The translations under genes and the position numbers were made by a program. Below are positions 8,298 through 19,773 of a stretch of 64,000 nt of DNA, one piece after another; within the stretch, counting starts at the first letter, position 1; every line of letters starts with the position of its first letter. The DNA is from Shewanella basaltis (GTDB taxonomy: Bacteria; Pseudomonadota; Gammaproteobacteria; Enterobacterales; Shewanellaceae). Where the stretch lies: NCBI RefSeq assembly GCF_023283885.1, contig NZ_JAKILA010000013.1:53804-117803 (forward strand), read 5' to 3'. The notes beneath the pieces were generated by a model. That model was not told the origin of the DNA, searched no databases, and saw only the letters and a list, made by a program, of their open reading frames with translations.

Positions 8298-9377
8298 ATG
8301 CTGGCATTTTTAACAGAGTGGTACAAAACCCGTTTTAGCGATCCCCAGGCCATTACCTTGATGTTTATTATTATCGGTATTGGGCTTGCGTTGTACTTTG
8401 GTGCTGGATTGTTAGCGCCGCTATTAGTGGCGCTAGTGTTAGCATTTTTACTTGAGTGGCCTGTTGCGCAAATGTCTCGACTAGGGATTAGTCGCACGGC
8501 TGCGGCCACGATCGTGTTGGTGGTATTTCTCGGTGTAATGTTGATTTTAATGTTGGGATTAGTGCCCAGTATTTGGCGCCAGGGGGTGTCATTAGTCACT
8601 GACTTACCGACAATGATAGACAAGGGCATGCTTATTGTTAGAGAGTTTAGTGCGGAATATCCGCAATTTGTCAGCGCTTCGCAATTGGACTCAATGATGG
8701 AAGAAGTGAACAAGATGCTTGATACTCAGCACTTGTTAGATTTAGGCAAGCAGTTGTTAGGTTATTCTGCGTCATTATTGGTGTTAATGGTGTACGCTAT
8801 TTTAGTGCCATTGTTGGTATTTTTCTTTCTAAAAGATAAAGATCAGTTAATGAAAGGCAGTAAACGTTTTTTCCCTGCAAATCGTGATCTTGCCAGAACA
8901 GTATGGTTTGAGATGGACCAACAAATATTTAATTACATTCGCGGTAAAGTGATTGAAATTGTAATCGTTGGTGTGGTGAGCTATATCTTTTTTGCTGTGA
9001 TGGGGCTACGTTATTCGGCTTTGTTAGGGGTACTAACAGGCTTGTCTGTGTTGATACCATACGTTGGTGCCACTTTGGTGACATTGCCGATTGCATTAGT
9101 GGCCTTTTTTCAGTGGGGTTTTAGTGCTGAATTTGGTTATTTAATGCTAGGTTACGGCATTATTCAGGCATTAGATGGCAACGTGTTAGTGCCAATATTG
9201 TTTTCAGACGCTGTGGATTTACACCCAGTGGTCATTATTGCAGCTGTGTTAGTTTTTGGCGGATTATGGGGCGTATGGGGAGTCTTTTTTGCGATTCCGT
9301 TGGCCTCGTTAGTGAAAGCGGTAATTAATGCGTGGCCTAATGCCTCTTCACCTAAAGTGGCACTTGATAACGAATAA
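8298..9377 (+). CDS. perM: PerM (YfgO), AI-2E transporter family membrane protein
   Basis: A 359-residue inner-membrane protein of the AI-2E/UPF0118 family. It has paired hydrophobic segments at both ends, a central soluble stretch (roughly residues 75-140) and the family block GLSVLIPYVGATLVTLP followed by QALDGNVLVPILFSD. The physiological substrate of PerM is not established; members elsewhere export AI-2 or act as Na+/H+ antiporters. It follows the TusA-like gene and ends at a strong terminator. Confidence 0.9.
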   Translation: MLAFLTEWYKTRFSDPQAITLMFIIIGIGLALYFGAGLLAPLLVALVLAFLLEWPVAQMSRLGISRTAAATIVLVVFLGVMLILMLGLVPSIWRQGVSLVTDLPTMIDKGMLIVREFSAEYPQFVSASQLDSMMEEVNKMLDTQHLLDLGKQLLGYSASLLVLMVYAILVPLLVFFFLKDKDQLMKGSKRFFPANRDLARTVWFEMDQQIFNYIRGKVIEIVIVGVVSYIFFAVMGLRYSALLGVLTGLSVLIPYVGATLVTLPIALVAFFQWGFSAEFGYLMLGYGIIQALDGNVLVPILFSDAVDLHPVVIIAAVLVFGGLWGVWGVFFAIPLASLVKAVINAWPNASSPKVALDNE

Positions 9378-9391
9378 ACACGGTATCTAAT

Positions 9392-9428
9392 AAAAAACGC
9401 TAGTCATTGTTAATGACTAGCGTTTTTT
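9392..9428 (+). terminator. Intrinsic terminator of perM
   Basis: AAAAAACGCTAGTCATT ... AATGACTAGCGTTTTTTT, an 11-bp core stem with flanking A and T runs. It lies between perM and the convergent DUF2897 gene and can serve both. Confidence 0.9.
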
Positions 9429-9439
9429 TACGCGTTAAG

Positions 9440-9661
9440 TTAACGATTGGGCTTATTATCGTTTTTATCTGTCTCGCTTGAATGGTGATTGGTTGCGACT
9501 TTATCTTCATCATTTGCTGTTGGTTTGCCTTTATGCTCTTTAGGATCACCAAATTGTGGCATTTTAAATTTAGCTGAATACTTTAGCACGGCGATATTGC
9601 TGGCAATAACGCCCAATACTAAAATGATGATCAGCCAGACTTCATAGCCTTCTAAGCTCAT
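9440..9661 (-). CDS. DUF2897 family small membrane protein
   Basis: A 73-residue protein with one membrane segment near the N-terminus (VWLIIILVLGVIASNIAVL) and a charged, low-complexity tail rich in Lys, Asp and Asn. It resembles the DUF2897 family of Shewanella and relatives. The ribosome site GGGGAGCAACAC precedes the ATG. It lies 65 bases downstream of kdsB on the same strand. Function unknown. Confidence 0.8.
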   Translation of the reverse strand: MSLEGYEVWLIIILVLGVIASNIAVLKYSAKFKMPQFGDPKEHKGKPTANDEDKVATNHHSSETDKNDNKPNR

Positions 9662-9726
9662 GTGTTGCTCCCCAGTGGTGGTGAATTAACACCACCTTAT
9701 TATAGTTAGTTACGGGATGATAGGCT

Positions 9727-10464
9727 TTAGTTTGCTGCTAAAATGCGTTCGCATTTATCAATATCGCTAGGTACATCGACTTCTGGTGCGTTGTATTTGC
9801 TTATTACGACTTTAATTTTATAGCCGTTTTCTAATGCGCGTAATTGCTCTAATTTTTCAATATCTTCCAATCTACCTAACGGTAACTTAGCAAAGGTATT
9901 AATAAAACGTTTGGTATAAGCGTAAACCCCAATGTGTTTGTAAACCGGGTACTCTTTGATATCTCGGCCAAATGGAATGCGAGCACGGGAGAAGTACAGT
10001 GCATTATGGTTGTTATCAAACACCACTTTTACGTGCATGGGATCGTCTAATTCTTTTTCTTCGGTAATTTGAAAGCCTAATGTCGCCATTTCAAACTCAC
10101 CTGGATGCTGTTGAAATAAACTCACCATCTGCTCTATAGCACTTGGGTCTATTAAGGGTTGATCGCCCTGTAAATTAATGACGAGGTCATCATCACTTAA
10201 GCCTAAACGTTCAATGGCATCGTTAATGCGGTCTGTACCCGAGGCGGCGTCTGGATCTGTCATTACCGCTTTACCGCCAAATCCTTCGACGGTGTTTTTT
10301 ATTCTGTCGTCATCGGTGGCAACGTATATATTGTCTATTCCTGTTGCCAGTGCTGCACGTTCGTATACGCGCTGGATCATTGGTTTACCTGCAATAAGGG
10401 CAAGTGGCTTGCCAGGAAAACGGCTTGAGCCATATCGTGCTGGGATGATGAGAGTTACGTTCAT
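9727..10464 (-). CDS. kdsB: KdsB-type CMP-Kdo / CMP-8-amino-Kdo synthetase
   Basis: Cytidylyltransferase that activates Kdo, or in Shewanella 8-amino-Kdo, with CTP for lipopolysaccharide core synthesis in the cytoplasm. Seen here: the nucleotide-binding start [27 protein letters not shown], and [14 protein letters not shown]. The ATG at 10464 gives 245 aa and begins one residue before the conserved strand; an upstream in-frame ATG (10521) would add 19 non-conserved residues. The protein looks like the Shewanella form, which in S. oneidensis works with KdnA and KdnB. Neither of those genes is next to it here, so the substrate cannot be decided from this window. Confidence 0.92.
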   Translation of the reverse strand: MNVTLIIPARYGSSRFPGKPLALIAGKPMIQRVYERAALATGIDNIYVATDDDRIKNTVEGFGGKAVMTDPDAASGTDRINDAIERLGLSDDDLVINLQGDQPLIDPSAIEQMVSLFQQHPGEFEMATLGFQITEEKELDDPMHVKVVFDNNHNALYFSRARIPFGRDIKEYPVYKHIGVYAYTKRFINTFAKLPLGRLEDIEKLEQLRALENGYKIKVVISKYNAPEVDVPSDIDKCERILAAN

Positions 10465-10641
10465 TACATTCGCCCTACTGGTTGAAGACATCACACATCG
10501 AAGATAAACATTTATCCTCAATAATTTAATAGGTTATGCGTTAATCGCACTTAGGTGCCAGTGCCTTGATTACGCCAGAGAAGCCATTATATACAAGGTA
10601 ATATTTAAATCTGCATCTTTATTATTATCATTGTTAATAAA

Positions 10642-10813
10642 TAGCCTGAGCCTTAGATAATAAACCCTTTCAAATAGCCTTTTATCATCTTTTTTGTTAC
10701 TCGTTTCATTAAGCCCTTTACATTATCGCTGAGCCATCAATGATTAATTAAATATTATAACGTATTGATTATTGTTAAATTATCAATGCATCAATCATCC
10801 AGAGTTTAGGTTA
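10642..10813 (+). repeat. Decayed MITE-like element, copy C
   Basis: The left end TAGCCTGAGCCTTAGATAA followed by TAAACCCTTTCAAATAG aligns well with the left end of copy B (22808). The right end TCATCCAGAGTTTAGGTTA agrees with the other terminal repeat at 15 of 19 positions. The inside is very AT-rich and no longer recognisable, and the length is 172 instead of 198 bases. It lies in the roughly 490-base gap between kdsB and the carbonic anhydrase gene, which otherwise holds a run of nine G at 10818-10826 and a terminator; no gene is seen. Confidence 0.6.
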
Positions 10814-10885
10814 AATTGGGGGGGGGAGAGTTGTGAACGCTGATTTCTGAATAGGCTAACACCATTAGAGTATTTGCTAATCAAA

Positions 10886-10927
10886 GGCCTGCACATTAAC
10901 AAAGAAGGTTAAGTGGTAATGCAGGCC
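10886..10927 (-). terminator. Stem-loop after the carbonic anhydrase gene
   Basis: GGCCTGCA at 10886-10893 pairs with TGCAGGCC at 10920-10927, with an inner TTAAC/GTTAA pairing. On the minus strand it lies 29 bases after the stop and is followed by TTTGATT, a weak U tract, so it is a probable intrinsic terminator. Confidence 0.6.
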
Positions 10928-10955
10928 ATTGCGAGGAGATAAGGTGATGACTGAG

Positions 10956-11570
10956 TTAAGGAATGTTACGCCCGTGTACTCGGTCAATTGTCACGTCTAA
11001 ATCAGTTAACAAACCATTATTGATGCCGTAAATCCAGCCATGAATGGCCACGTCTTGGCCGCGGTCCCATGCTTCTTGAATAATGTTAGTTGATACCACA
11101 TTAGAGACTTGTTCCATGACGTTTAATTCGCATAAACGGTCAAATCGCTGTTGTTCTGTCATCGACTCAAGATCGGCATGATGTATACGGTGAATATCAC
11201 GTAGGTGACCAAGCCAGTTATCAATTAACCCGAAACGCTGGGTGCCCATTGCTGCGCGCACACCACCACAGCCATAATGGCCAACGACCATAATGTGTTT
11301 CACTTTCAACACATCGACAGCATATTGCAGCACAGACAAACAGTTTAAATCGGTGTGAATAACCATGTTCGCGATATTACGGTGCACAAACACTTCGCCA
11401 GGTAATAGGTCAATGATTTGGTTTGAAGGGACTCGACTGTCGGAGCAACCAATCCACAAATACTCGGGATTTTGTTGTTTTGCTAGTTGCTCAAAAAACG
11501 TTGGATCTTCTTTGTTGATCCGCTCAGCCCAACGGCGATTATTGTCAAATAATGATTTTAGAAGTTTCAT
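10956..11570 (-). CDS. can: Beta-class carbonic anhydrase Can
   Basis: Cytoplasmic zinc enzyme that interconverts CO2 and bicarbonate. The zinc ligands are visible: Cys in [11 protein letters not shown] with its Asp-Arg pair, then His and Cys in VGHYGCGGV. The length (204 aa) and the start [18 protein letters not shown] match Can (YadF) of gammaproteobacteria. It is an independent gene with its own 3' stem-loop. The ribosome site is weak (CCGGGCGCC). Confidence 0.95.
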   Translation of the reverse strand: MKLLKSLFDNNRRWAERINKEDPTFFEQLAKQQNPEYLWIGCSDSRVPSNQIIDLLPGEVFVHRNIANMVIHTDLNCLSVLQYAVDVLKVKHIMVVGHYGCGGVRAAMGTQRFGLIDNWLGHLRDIHRIHHADLESMTEQQRFDRLCELNVMEQVSNVVSTNIIQEAWDRGQDVAIHGWIYGINNGLLTDLDVTIDRVHGRNIP

Positions 11571-11679
11571 TGGCGCCCGGATTATTCTGTAAGATGTCGA
11601 TCAATATTGACTGACATGATGTTATAAAATGACGAGTATATCAGTAATGTGACAAGATCTGGTCTATCCTTTTACTTGA

Positions 11680-12528
11680 TTAAGTAAAATTCACTTTATT
11701 CAGAAATTCAATAACATGCTGGTTGAACAAATCGGCTTTTTCTATATTGGCTAAATGGCCTGCTTGTTCAATATGCAGTAATTGACTGCCATCTATGCTG
11801 TCGTGCATTAAATAGCTTTCTAATGCGGTGCGCAAATGGCCATCAAGACCCACCGCGACTAATGTCGGCAAGGTTAATGTCTCGACAAACTCTAATGTGT
11901 CACGTTTAAAAATTGCCATATTGGCGAATTTCAGTAAAGGGGCGATTTGTTGAGTACTGATGTGGCTTAGTTGCTGGTGAAATGCCGCTATCGCTAGAGT
12001 TAATGGTTGGTTTTGCTGGCTAAGTTCTTTGGCATTTTTACTAAAAAATAGTTCAGTTATGCTTGTCGCGAGCTCATCTGATATGGTTTGTTCATTAGCC
12101 ACTTTTGCCATAAAACCTTGATATTTTATACAGTTAACTTGTGGCTCAAACCCCACAAAACTGTTTAGCATGACTAAAGCATGTACGCGTGTGGGGGCCA
12201 TTAATACCATTTCGGCAGCCACAGCTCCACCACTGCCGTGGCCAATGACAGCGATATTATCAATTGCAAGTGCATCGAGTAACTGCAATACGTGTTTGGC
12301 GACATCTTGTAAATTGTTGCACTCGGCGGGGATGCTTTGGCTTTGTCCGTGCCCCCAAAAATCGATTGCAATGCAACGATACTGTGTAGATAACGCCTCT
12401 ATTTGTGCTTGCCACATGTGGCCATTGGCTAATAAACCGTGACAAAACACCACCACAGGGCCACTGCCTTTATCAATATAATGCAGCGGGTGTTGGTCAA
12501 TAATGATACTGGGTAATATGGTTGACAT
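11680..12528 (-). CDS. Alpha/beta hydrolase
   Basis: A 282-residue alpha/beta-hydrolase fold protein. The oxyanion region is VVVFCHGLLANGHMW, the nucleophile elbow is VIGHGSGGAVA (Ser near residue 98), and the catalytic His is in EQAGHLANIEKADLF near the C-terminus. The acid is probably the Asp in VAVGLDGHL. There is no signal peptide, so it is cytoplasmic. It lies 36 bases after the M15 peptidase gene in the yffB-dapE operon. Substrate unknown; esterase and C-C hydrolase activities are both possible in this family. Confidence 0.85.
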   Translation of the reverse strand: MSTILPSIIIDQHPLHYIDKGSGPVVVFCHGLLANGHMWQAQIEALSTQYRCIAIDFWGHGQSQSIPAECNNLQDVAKHVLQLLDALAIDNIAVIGHGSGGAVAAEMVLMAPTRVHALVMLNSFVGFEPQVNCIKYQGFMAKVANEQTISDELATSITELFFSKNAKELSQQNQPLTLAIAAFHQQLSHISTQQIAPLLKFANMAIFKRDTLEFVETLTLPTLVAVGLDGHLRTALESYLMHDSIDGSQLLHIEQAGHLANIEKADLFNQHVIEFLNKVNFT

Positions 12529-12564
12529 AGCTGTTGGCTCATTTATCTAGGTGACACGCGGGCG

Positions 12565-14737
<2,173 letters not shown>

Positions 14738-14900
14738 AGGAGCGCTCCTTTTTTATCGGTTGATGTGAACAAGGGGAACAAGACCGCTACACTGACTCTG
14801 CTGATAATATGTGAGAGGGCAGCAAATCAAATTTATAAGATCATTGTGGCATTGAGTCGCGCCTTGGACAAGGGTAATGGCGTGTTTTGAATAGAATTCA

Positions 14901-14931
14901 TAAGATGCAAGCTAAGCTCGCTTGCATCTTA
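14901..14931 (-). terminator. Stem-loop after crr
   Basis: TAAGATGCAAGC ... GCTTGCATCTTA is a perfect 12-bp stem with a 7-base loop, 17 bases after the crr stop. On the minus strand it is followed by TGAATTCT, so the U tract is poor. It may be a terminator or a 3'-end stabiliser. Confidence 0.6.
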
Positions 14932-14947
14932 GCAGCAGACAGTCGCG

Positions 14948-15457
14948 TTACATTTGCACCGTAAAAATAACATCTTTGCCGGCGATGACTGAACCTTGGG
15001 CTTTGTCTAATTTAGTCACATCTTCCATGTTTGCCAGCACGACAGGCGTTAATAAACTTTCTACGTTGTCACGTAAAAAAGCCAAGTCAAACGACAAAAT
15101 AGGTTGGCCAGCTTTAACTTGTTGGCCTTCTTCGGCTAAACGTTTAAAGCCATTTCCTCTAAGTTCAACCGTGCCAACCCCAAAGTGAACAAACAGCTCT
15201 AGGCCCTGTGGAGACTCAATACTGAAGGCGTGATTTGTTTCAAAAATTTTGCCGATGGTGCCATCAATTGGCGCAACGATAAATTCGCCTTTAGGATCGA
15301 TAGCAATGCCATCGCCGACAATTTTTTCTGCAAAAACGACATCTGGTACTTTTTCAATAGCTACTATTTCACCCGATACAGGCGCTAAAATAGCTATTCC
15401 GCCAGACAGTTGTGGCTGGCCAGAAATGAGTCGTCGAATGCGGCTTAAAAATCCCAT
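14948..15457 (-). CDS. crr: PTS glucose-type EIIA component Crr
   Basis: A 169-residue EIIA(Glc). It receives phosphate from HPr on the His in LFVHFGVGTVEL; the helper His is in ETNHAFSIES. In enterobacteria it passes phosphate to sugar EIIB domains and controls adenylate cyclase and permeases. No sugar-specific EIIBC gene is near, so here it may be mainly regulatory. It is the third gene of ptsH-ptsI-crr, 69 bases after ptsI, with the ribosome site AAGGGGC before its ATG. Confidence 0.96.
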   Translation of the reverse strand: MGFLSRIRRLISGQPQLSGGIAILAPVSGEIVAIEKVPDVVFAEKIVGDGIAIDPKGEFIVAPIDGTIGKIFETNHAFSIESPQGLELFVHFGVGTVELRGNGFKRLAEEGQQVKAGQPILSFDLAFLRDNVESLLTPVVLANMEDVTKLDKAQGSVIAGKDVIFTVQM

Positions 15458-15526
15458 AAGAAAAAGCCCCTTTTATTAATATTTTTATGTGTTTAATTGT
15501 AAAGCGCCCTGCTAAATTTACCAGCT

Positions 15527-17242
15527 TTAATTGTCGTTAACCGCACTAATGGCTAAACAGATATCTTCAATCCGCGTTAATGTTGTAATGGTGTGTGCAT
15601 GTTTGACAAAATCTTGATAACGCCCATTGACGAGGGCTGCTTTCACCTCGAGTAAATGGGTCGGGTTAATACTGATCTCGTCTAAACCTAAACCGACTAA
15701 TAATCCCAATACTTGTGGATCGCTACCCAGTTCACCACACAAAGAAACGTTAACATTAGCCTGTTTACAATAAGTGATGGTCATCAATATTAATTGAATC
15801 ACCGCAGGAGATAGCGCGGGATATTGTTTGGCTAAATTTGGATTCGTGCGGTCAGCAGCTAAAGTATATTGGGTTAAATCATTTGTACCAATACTGACAA
15901 AATCAAGCAATGGCAACATGCTAGGAAGGTTCAACACTGCTGCTGGCGTTTCTACCACAATGCCTAACATCAACTCGCCAAAGCCTTTTTCTTGCTCAAT
16001 TAATTGTGCTTTGGCTTGCTCAATTAATGCTAGGGCGCCTTCAAGTTCTTCTATTTGGCTCACCATGGGAAACATCAATCTGATGGGACCATGATTAGCC
16101 GCGCGAAGAATAGCCTTAACTTGGGTGATAAAGGTATTTGGGTGAGCCAAGCTATAGCGAATGCCACGAATGCCCATCGCGGGGTTGTCTTCATGAGTTT
16201 GCTCAAGGCAGGGAATTTCTTTATCGGCACCGATATCAAAGGTTCTGATGGATAATATTTGTCCATGTAAACTGTGTAACGCATCGCAATACAGCTTGTA
16301 TTGTTGCTGCTCATTGGGTAATGCTTTGGCGTTCATTAGTAAAAATTCGGTTCTAAATAAACCAATACCTTGAGCCCCCACATCAGTTGCATGTGAAATC
16401 TCACTTAAATTACCGACGTTGGCTAGTAACGTGACATGGTGGCCATCTATGGTGATGCTTGGTTTATCTTTGTAGGCGGTCAACGCTTGGCGTCGTTGCA
16501 ACTCTTGTATGTGTTTTTGTTTAAGCTTGGCAAACAATTCTTCACAAGGAGCAATGTGCAGTTCGCCTGTCATTCCGTCGAGTACTAATTGCTCGCCGTC
16601 ACTAATTGGCACCAGACGTTTAGAAAATGGATAGTTGAGTAGTGCAGGGATACCAGCAGCTCGAGCTAAAATGGCGGTGTGGCTGGTGAGTCCACCGGAC
16701 TCTAATACAATGCCTTTGATGTGTTTAAGCGGTAAAATGGCAAATTCTGCAGGCGTTAAGTCGTCAGCTAATAAAATGGTGTCGTCGGTTAGGGTCGACA
16801 AGTCAGATTGTAAATGCCCATGCAGGGCACTGATTAAACGTTTTGATAAACACAATATGTCGCCACTGCGATTGGCAAGATAAGGATCGTCTAACGAGGC
16901 TAATTCAGCGGCTTGTTGATTGAAAATTCTATCAATCGCCACCGCCGCACTCACTTTAAATTGCTCAATATGTTGATGTAATTGTTGTTGAAGACCGTCA
17001 TCTTCGAGCAGCATGATATCGGCGTCGATTAGCTGAAAATTATCACATTCTTGACACAAATGACGCTGGCAATGTTGTAAATGATGAATAAGCAGTTCAA
17101 TGCCATGGGTTAATTGTTGCTGCTGTTGCTTGATTTGTTCTGCACTGAGCAGTTTAAAATCCAATGGCGGCGTTTGCGAGGTCATGATTAATGCCTTGCC
17201 AAATGCAATGCCTGCAGAAACTACAACTCCATTGAATGACAT
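15527..17242 (-). CDS. ptsI: PTS enzyme I PtsI
   Basis: Phosphoenolpyruvate-protein phosphotransferase, 571 aa, close to the usual 575. It takes phosphate from PEP and gives it to HPr. The phosphorylated His is in SGGLTSHTAILAR (about residue 188). The PEP-binding C-terminal barrel shows FRTEFLLM, IRTFDIGADKE, MVETPAAV-type and SIGTNDLTQY segments, with the catalytic Cys in VSLCGELGSDP. It starts 11 bases after ptsH with the ribosome site AGGAACG. Confidence 0.96.
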   Translation of the reverse strand: MSFNGVVVSAGIAFGKALIMTSQTPPLDFKLLSAEQIKQQQQQLTHGIELLIHHLQHCQRHLCQECDNFQLIDADIMLLEDDGLQQQLHQHIEQFKVSAAVAIDRIFNQQAAELASLDDPYLANRSGDILCLSKRLISALHGHLQSDLSTLTDDTILLADDLTPAEFAILPLKHIKGIVLESGGLTSHTAILARAAGIPALLNYPFSKRLVPISDGEQLVLDGMTGELHIAPCEELFAKLKQKHIQELQRRQALTAYKDKPSITIDGHHVTLLANVGNLSEISHATDVGAQGIGLFRTEFLLMNAKALPNEQQQYKLYCDALHSLHGQILSIRTFDIGADKEIPCLEQTHEDNPAMGIRGIRYSLAHPNTFITQVKAILRAANHGPIRLMFPMVSQIEELEGALALIEQAKAQLIEQEKGFGELMLGIVVETPAAVLNLPSMLPLLDFVSIGTNDLTQYTLAADRTNPNLAKQYPALSPAVIQLILMTITYCKQANVNVSLCGELGSDPQVLGLLVGLGLDEISINPTHLLEVKAALVNGRYQDFVKHAHTITTLTRIEDICLAISAVNDN

Positions 17243-17253
17243 AAACGTTCCTG

Positions 17254-17511
17254 TTATGTGAGGGTGTTCAGCAAGGTGGCAATTTTATCGACAGCCGCTT
17301 GTGCTTGCTCTCCTGTAGCAAATACGGTAACCGACACGCCTTGATATAACCCTAATGTCTGTAATTTAAATAAACTTTTCGCACTTGCTTGTTTACCATT
17401 GCACTCTACCATTACGTCGCATGTAAATGTTTTGGCTTCTTTAACTAACAATGCTGCTGGGCGAGTGTGAATACCATGAGGTGCGCTAATGGTTACCGTT
17501 TTTTGATACAT
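17254..17511 (-). CDS. ptsH: PTS phosphocarrier HPr
   Basis: An 85-residue HPr. His15 in [12 protein letters not shown] is the phosphate carrier; [11 protein letters not shown] is the conserved segment around the second interaction surface (the Ser46 position). An in-frame TTG at 17526 would add MSIFS, but starting at the ATG at 17511 gives the standard HPr N-terminus MYQKTVTI. It is the first gene of the pts operon. The 17512-17889 gap upstream holds a long inverted repeat (see below) and no gene. Confidence 0.95.
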   Translation of the reverse strand: MYQKTVTISAPHGIHTRPAALLVKEAKTFTCDVMVECNGKQASAKSLFKLQTLGLYQGVSVTVFATGEQAQAAVDKIATLLNTLT

Positions 17512-17741
17512 AGAGAAAATACTCAATAATGAATGACAACTAAATACTCATTTAATGTAATATTTCAGGTATTTACGCCATTAACCATGACGGGCGCAGT
17601 GCTTAAAGCAAATATGAAATACGACGGTATTCAATCAGAAGCACTTAATATACCTTAAAGTGTACATGGCTAAAAGTCATGCTCTGAACAAACACGCATA
17701 CCACAGTGTAATACATGTTTATCAGGTATAAATGAAGATAT

Positions 17742-17888
17742 ACCATTGCGTATTAATAAGTGGCGAGTGTTAAAAGGGCTTACACAGCGTTGCATGACTT
17801 AGAAACAGAACGCTATTCATTCAGTCATTCGCCTCGTTTAAGCCCTTTTAACTTCTTACTGAGTTATCACTTATTGATGCGTAATGGT
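17742..17888. repeat. Long imperfect inverted repeat between a chemoreceptor gene and ptsH
   Basis: Outer arms: ACCATTGCGTATTAATAAGT (17742-17761) and ACTTATTGATGCGTAATGGT (17869-17888), 17 of 20 paired. Inner arms TTAAAAGGGCTTA (17770-17782) and TAAGCCCTTTTAA (17839-17851) pair perfectly. The centre contains no reading frame. Its right end touches the stop of the chemoreceptor gene (17890). It may be a mobile palindromic element, and the inner stem could also act in transcription termination. It is different from the two other repeat families in this window. Confidence 0.75.
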
Positions 17889-17889
17889 C

Positions 17890-19500
17890 TCAGATTTTGA
17901 ATTGCCCTAAGGTTGTGCTCATGTCTTGACTGACAGTTTGTAATGACTGCGCTGCGTGTTCATGAATTTCATTGACGCGAAGTGATAACTCTGTCAGTTC
18001 TGTAATGGTTGTGACGTTTCGATTAATGTCTTCTGTTACCAGCGCTTGCTCTTCGGTCGCACTGGCTAATTGTGCGGTCATATTACTGATGTTATCAATG
18101 AGCATTAGAATTTCGGCGATTGCCTCGCTAGATTGAATGGCTTTGCGTTGCAGTTGTGCTGATTGTTGCTGTGTATGAGCATTGCTATCGATGACCGATT
18201 GGATCCCTTGTTGAATTTGACTGATGATTTTATTGATTTCATTTGTTGATGATTGGGTTCGATTGGCTAGTGCTCTCACTTCGTCTGCGACAACAGCAAA
18301 ACCACGTCCATGTTCGCCCGCTCGAGCAGCTTCAATGGCCGCATTAAGTGCCAATAGGTTGGTTTGATCAGCAATGCTGCCAATCACATCCAAGATACTG
18401 CCGATTTCAGCAGAGGACTGGCTTAAGCTTAAAGACACTTTTTCTGACTGTTTTAATTCGCCAACTAAGCTCTCTGTGTGCTCTACGGTTTGTTGCATTA
18501 ACTGCTGATTTTGCTCGGCTTGATGTTTGACATTATTTGCACCTTGGGCTGCGTCTTGAGTATTACGGGCCATTTCCTGGCTTGTTGACAGCATTTGATT
18601 AATGGCCGTCGCAACGCTTTGGGTTTCATTATTGACTTGATTAGCACTTTGATTTGATTGCTTCACGGTGCCAAGTAAATCGATTGCTTCGTTGTGTAAG
18701 TTTTGTCCAAGAGGCTGTAAATGGGCCACCATGTTGGCAATTTTAATCACAAATTGATTAAACCCATGGGCCATTTGAGCCACTTCATCGTTGCCTTGGG
18801 TTGATAATCGCTGAGTAAGATCGCCTTCACCTTTAGCTATTTGGTTCATGGCATGAATTGCCGCTTTTAATGGTTGAGTAATTGAATGATTGAGCAATAA
18901 AAAAAAGGCAAAAATAGGTACCGAAATCACCATCATAATGATTAAGTAATCAATAATAATACCCGTCATACTGTGATTGACATCGGCTAAACTGGCTTGA
19001 GTGATCAAGGTCCACTGATGACTTGGGAAATAAACACCCGCGGCTAAGATAGTGGCTGAATCGCGGTTGGCTTCGTTTGTTGTAAACCTGGCTTGAGCCA
19101 CCGTTTGTTTTGCATCGACCAATAATTGCTTAAAGCTGATTTTATTATTATCGCGAGTAACCCCATCGGCCGATAATCCTATTGCCGATGGGGTTAAACT
19201 ATTGATAAGCACTTGCGGCTGTTCATTAACAACAAGTAAGCCAACATGGTCGGGTAAACTGATTTCATTGATTATCGACAATAAATCGGTGTCAGATAAT
19301 GGCTGCTTGCGTTGTAATGCCGTAAGGGTATGGCTTAATAACGAGACCTGAGCATTGAGCATTTTTTGTTTTTGTTCGACTAAATGATTGTATTGTTCTT
19401 TTACAGAAAAACTGCCAAAAACGACCGTGCCAATAGCCGCCAATAACAGCATAATAAACAGCCGCTTTAAAATGGTTAAACGTCTCAGTAAATCAATCAT
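17890..19500 (-). CDS. Methyl-accepting chemotaxis protein
   Basis: A 536-residue transmembrane chemoreceptor. First membrane segment at about residues 14-32 ([16 protein letters not shown]); a periplasmic ligand domain follows (about 33-180, probably a single Cache/sCache fold). The second segment is near residue 185 ([19 protein letters not shown]). Then come a HAMP domain ([18 protein letters not shown]) and the signalling hairpin with the tip [20 protein letters not shown]. There is no C-terminal NWETF-type pentapeptide, so adaptation enzymes would have to bind elsewhere. Ligand unknown. It is a single gene; the ribosome site (TAGGGCAATAA) is good. Confidence 0.93.
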   Translation of the reverse strand: MIDLLRRLTILKRLFIMLLLAAIGTVVFGSFSVKEQYNHLVEQKQKMLNAQVSLLSHTLTALQRKQPLSDTDLLSIINEISLPDHVGLLVVNEQPQVLINSLTPSAIGLSADGVTRDNNKISFKQLLVDAKQTVAQARFTTNEANRDSATILAAGVYFPSHQWTLITQASLADVNHSMTGIIIDYLIIMMVISVPIFAFFLLLNHSITQPLKAAIHAMNQIAKGEGDLTQRLSTQGNDEVAQMAHGFNQFVIKIANMVAHLQPLGQNLHNEAIDLLGTVKQSNQSANQVNNETQSVATAINQMLSTSQEMARNTQDAAQGANNVKHQAEQNQQLMQQTVEHTESLVGELKQSEKVSLSLSQSSAEIGSILDVIGSIADQTNLLALNAAIEAARAGEHGRGFAVVADEVRALANRTQSSTNEINKIISQIQQGIQSVIDSNAHTQQQSAQLQRKAIQSSEAIAEILMLIDNISNMTAQLASATEEQALVTEDINRNVTTITELTELSLRVNEIHEHAAQSLQTVSQDMSTTLGQFKI

Positions 19501-19773
19501 TTATTGCCCTAAAATTCACATCCATATTGAGTGTTCGAATTATAAACATTTTTATAGAAAACTTAACTGTTATAGGTGAATTTTGTGAGCAAATAGCAAC
19601 AATTTGCATTTTTGTGTAATCTGCAAACTAGAATATAAAATATAGGTATTTCATGCGGTTAATTAGATTTGTGGTGTGTTTGATTATTAAACAAGCTAAT
19701 CAACTGTTTTAATTTTGATTTTTTTACGTTTTACCCGCAAGATTAGTCTAAACAATAACAAGGTATAAAAACG

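Noticed and set aside
8270..8713. 147-residue minus-strand reading frame inside perM
   Set aside because: It overlaps a clear membrane protein gene and has a low-complexity Asn/Ile/Thr composition typical of an antisense frame.
9650..9730. Possible frameshifted extension of KdsB into DUF2897
   Set aside because: KdsB already has full family length and the DUF2897 frame has its own ribosome site.
10818..10826. Run of nine G as a phase-variation switch
   Set aside because: It is not inside or just before a gene, so no on/off effect can be argued; kept only as a note with the decayed repeat.
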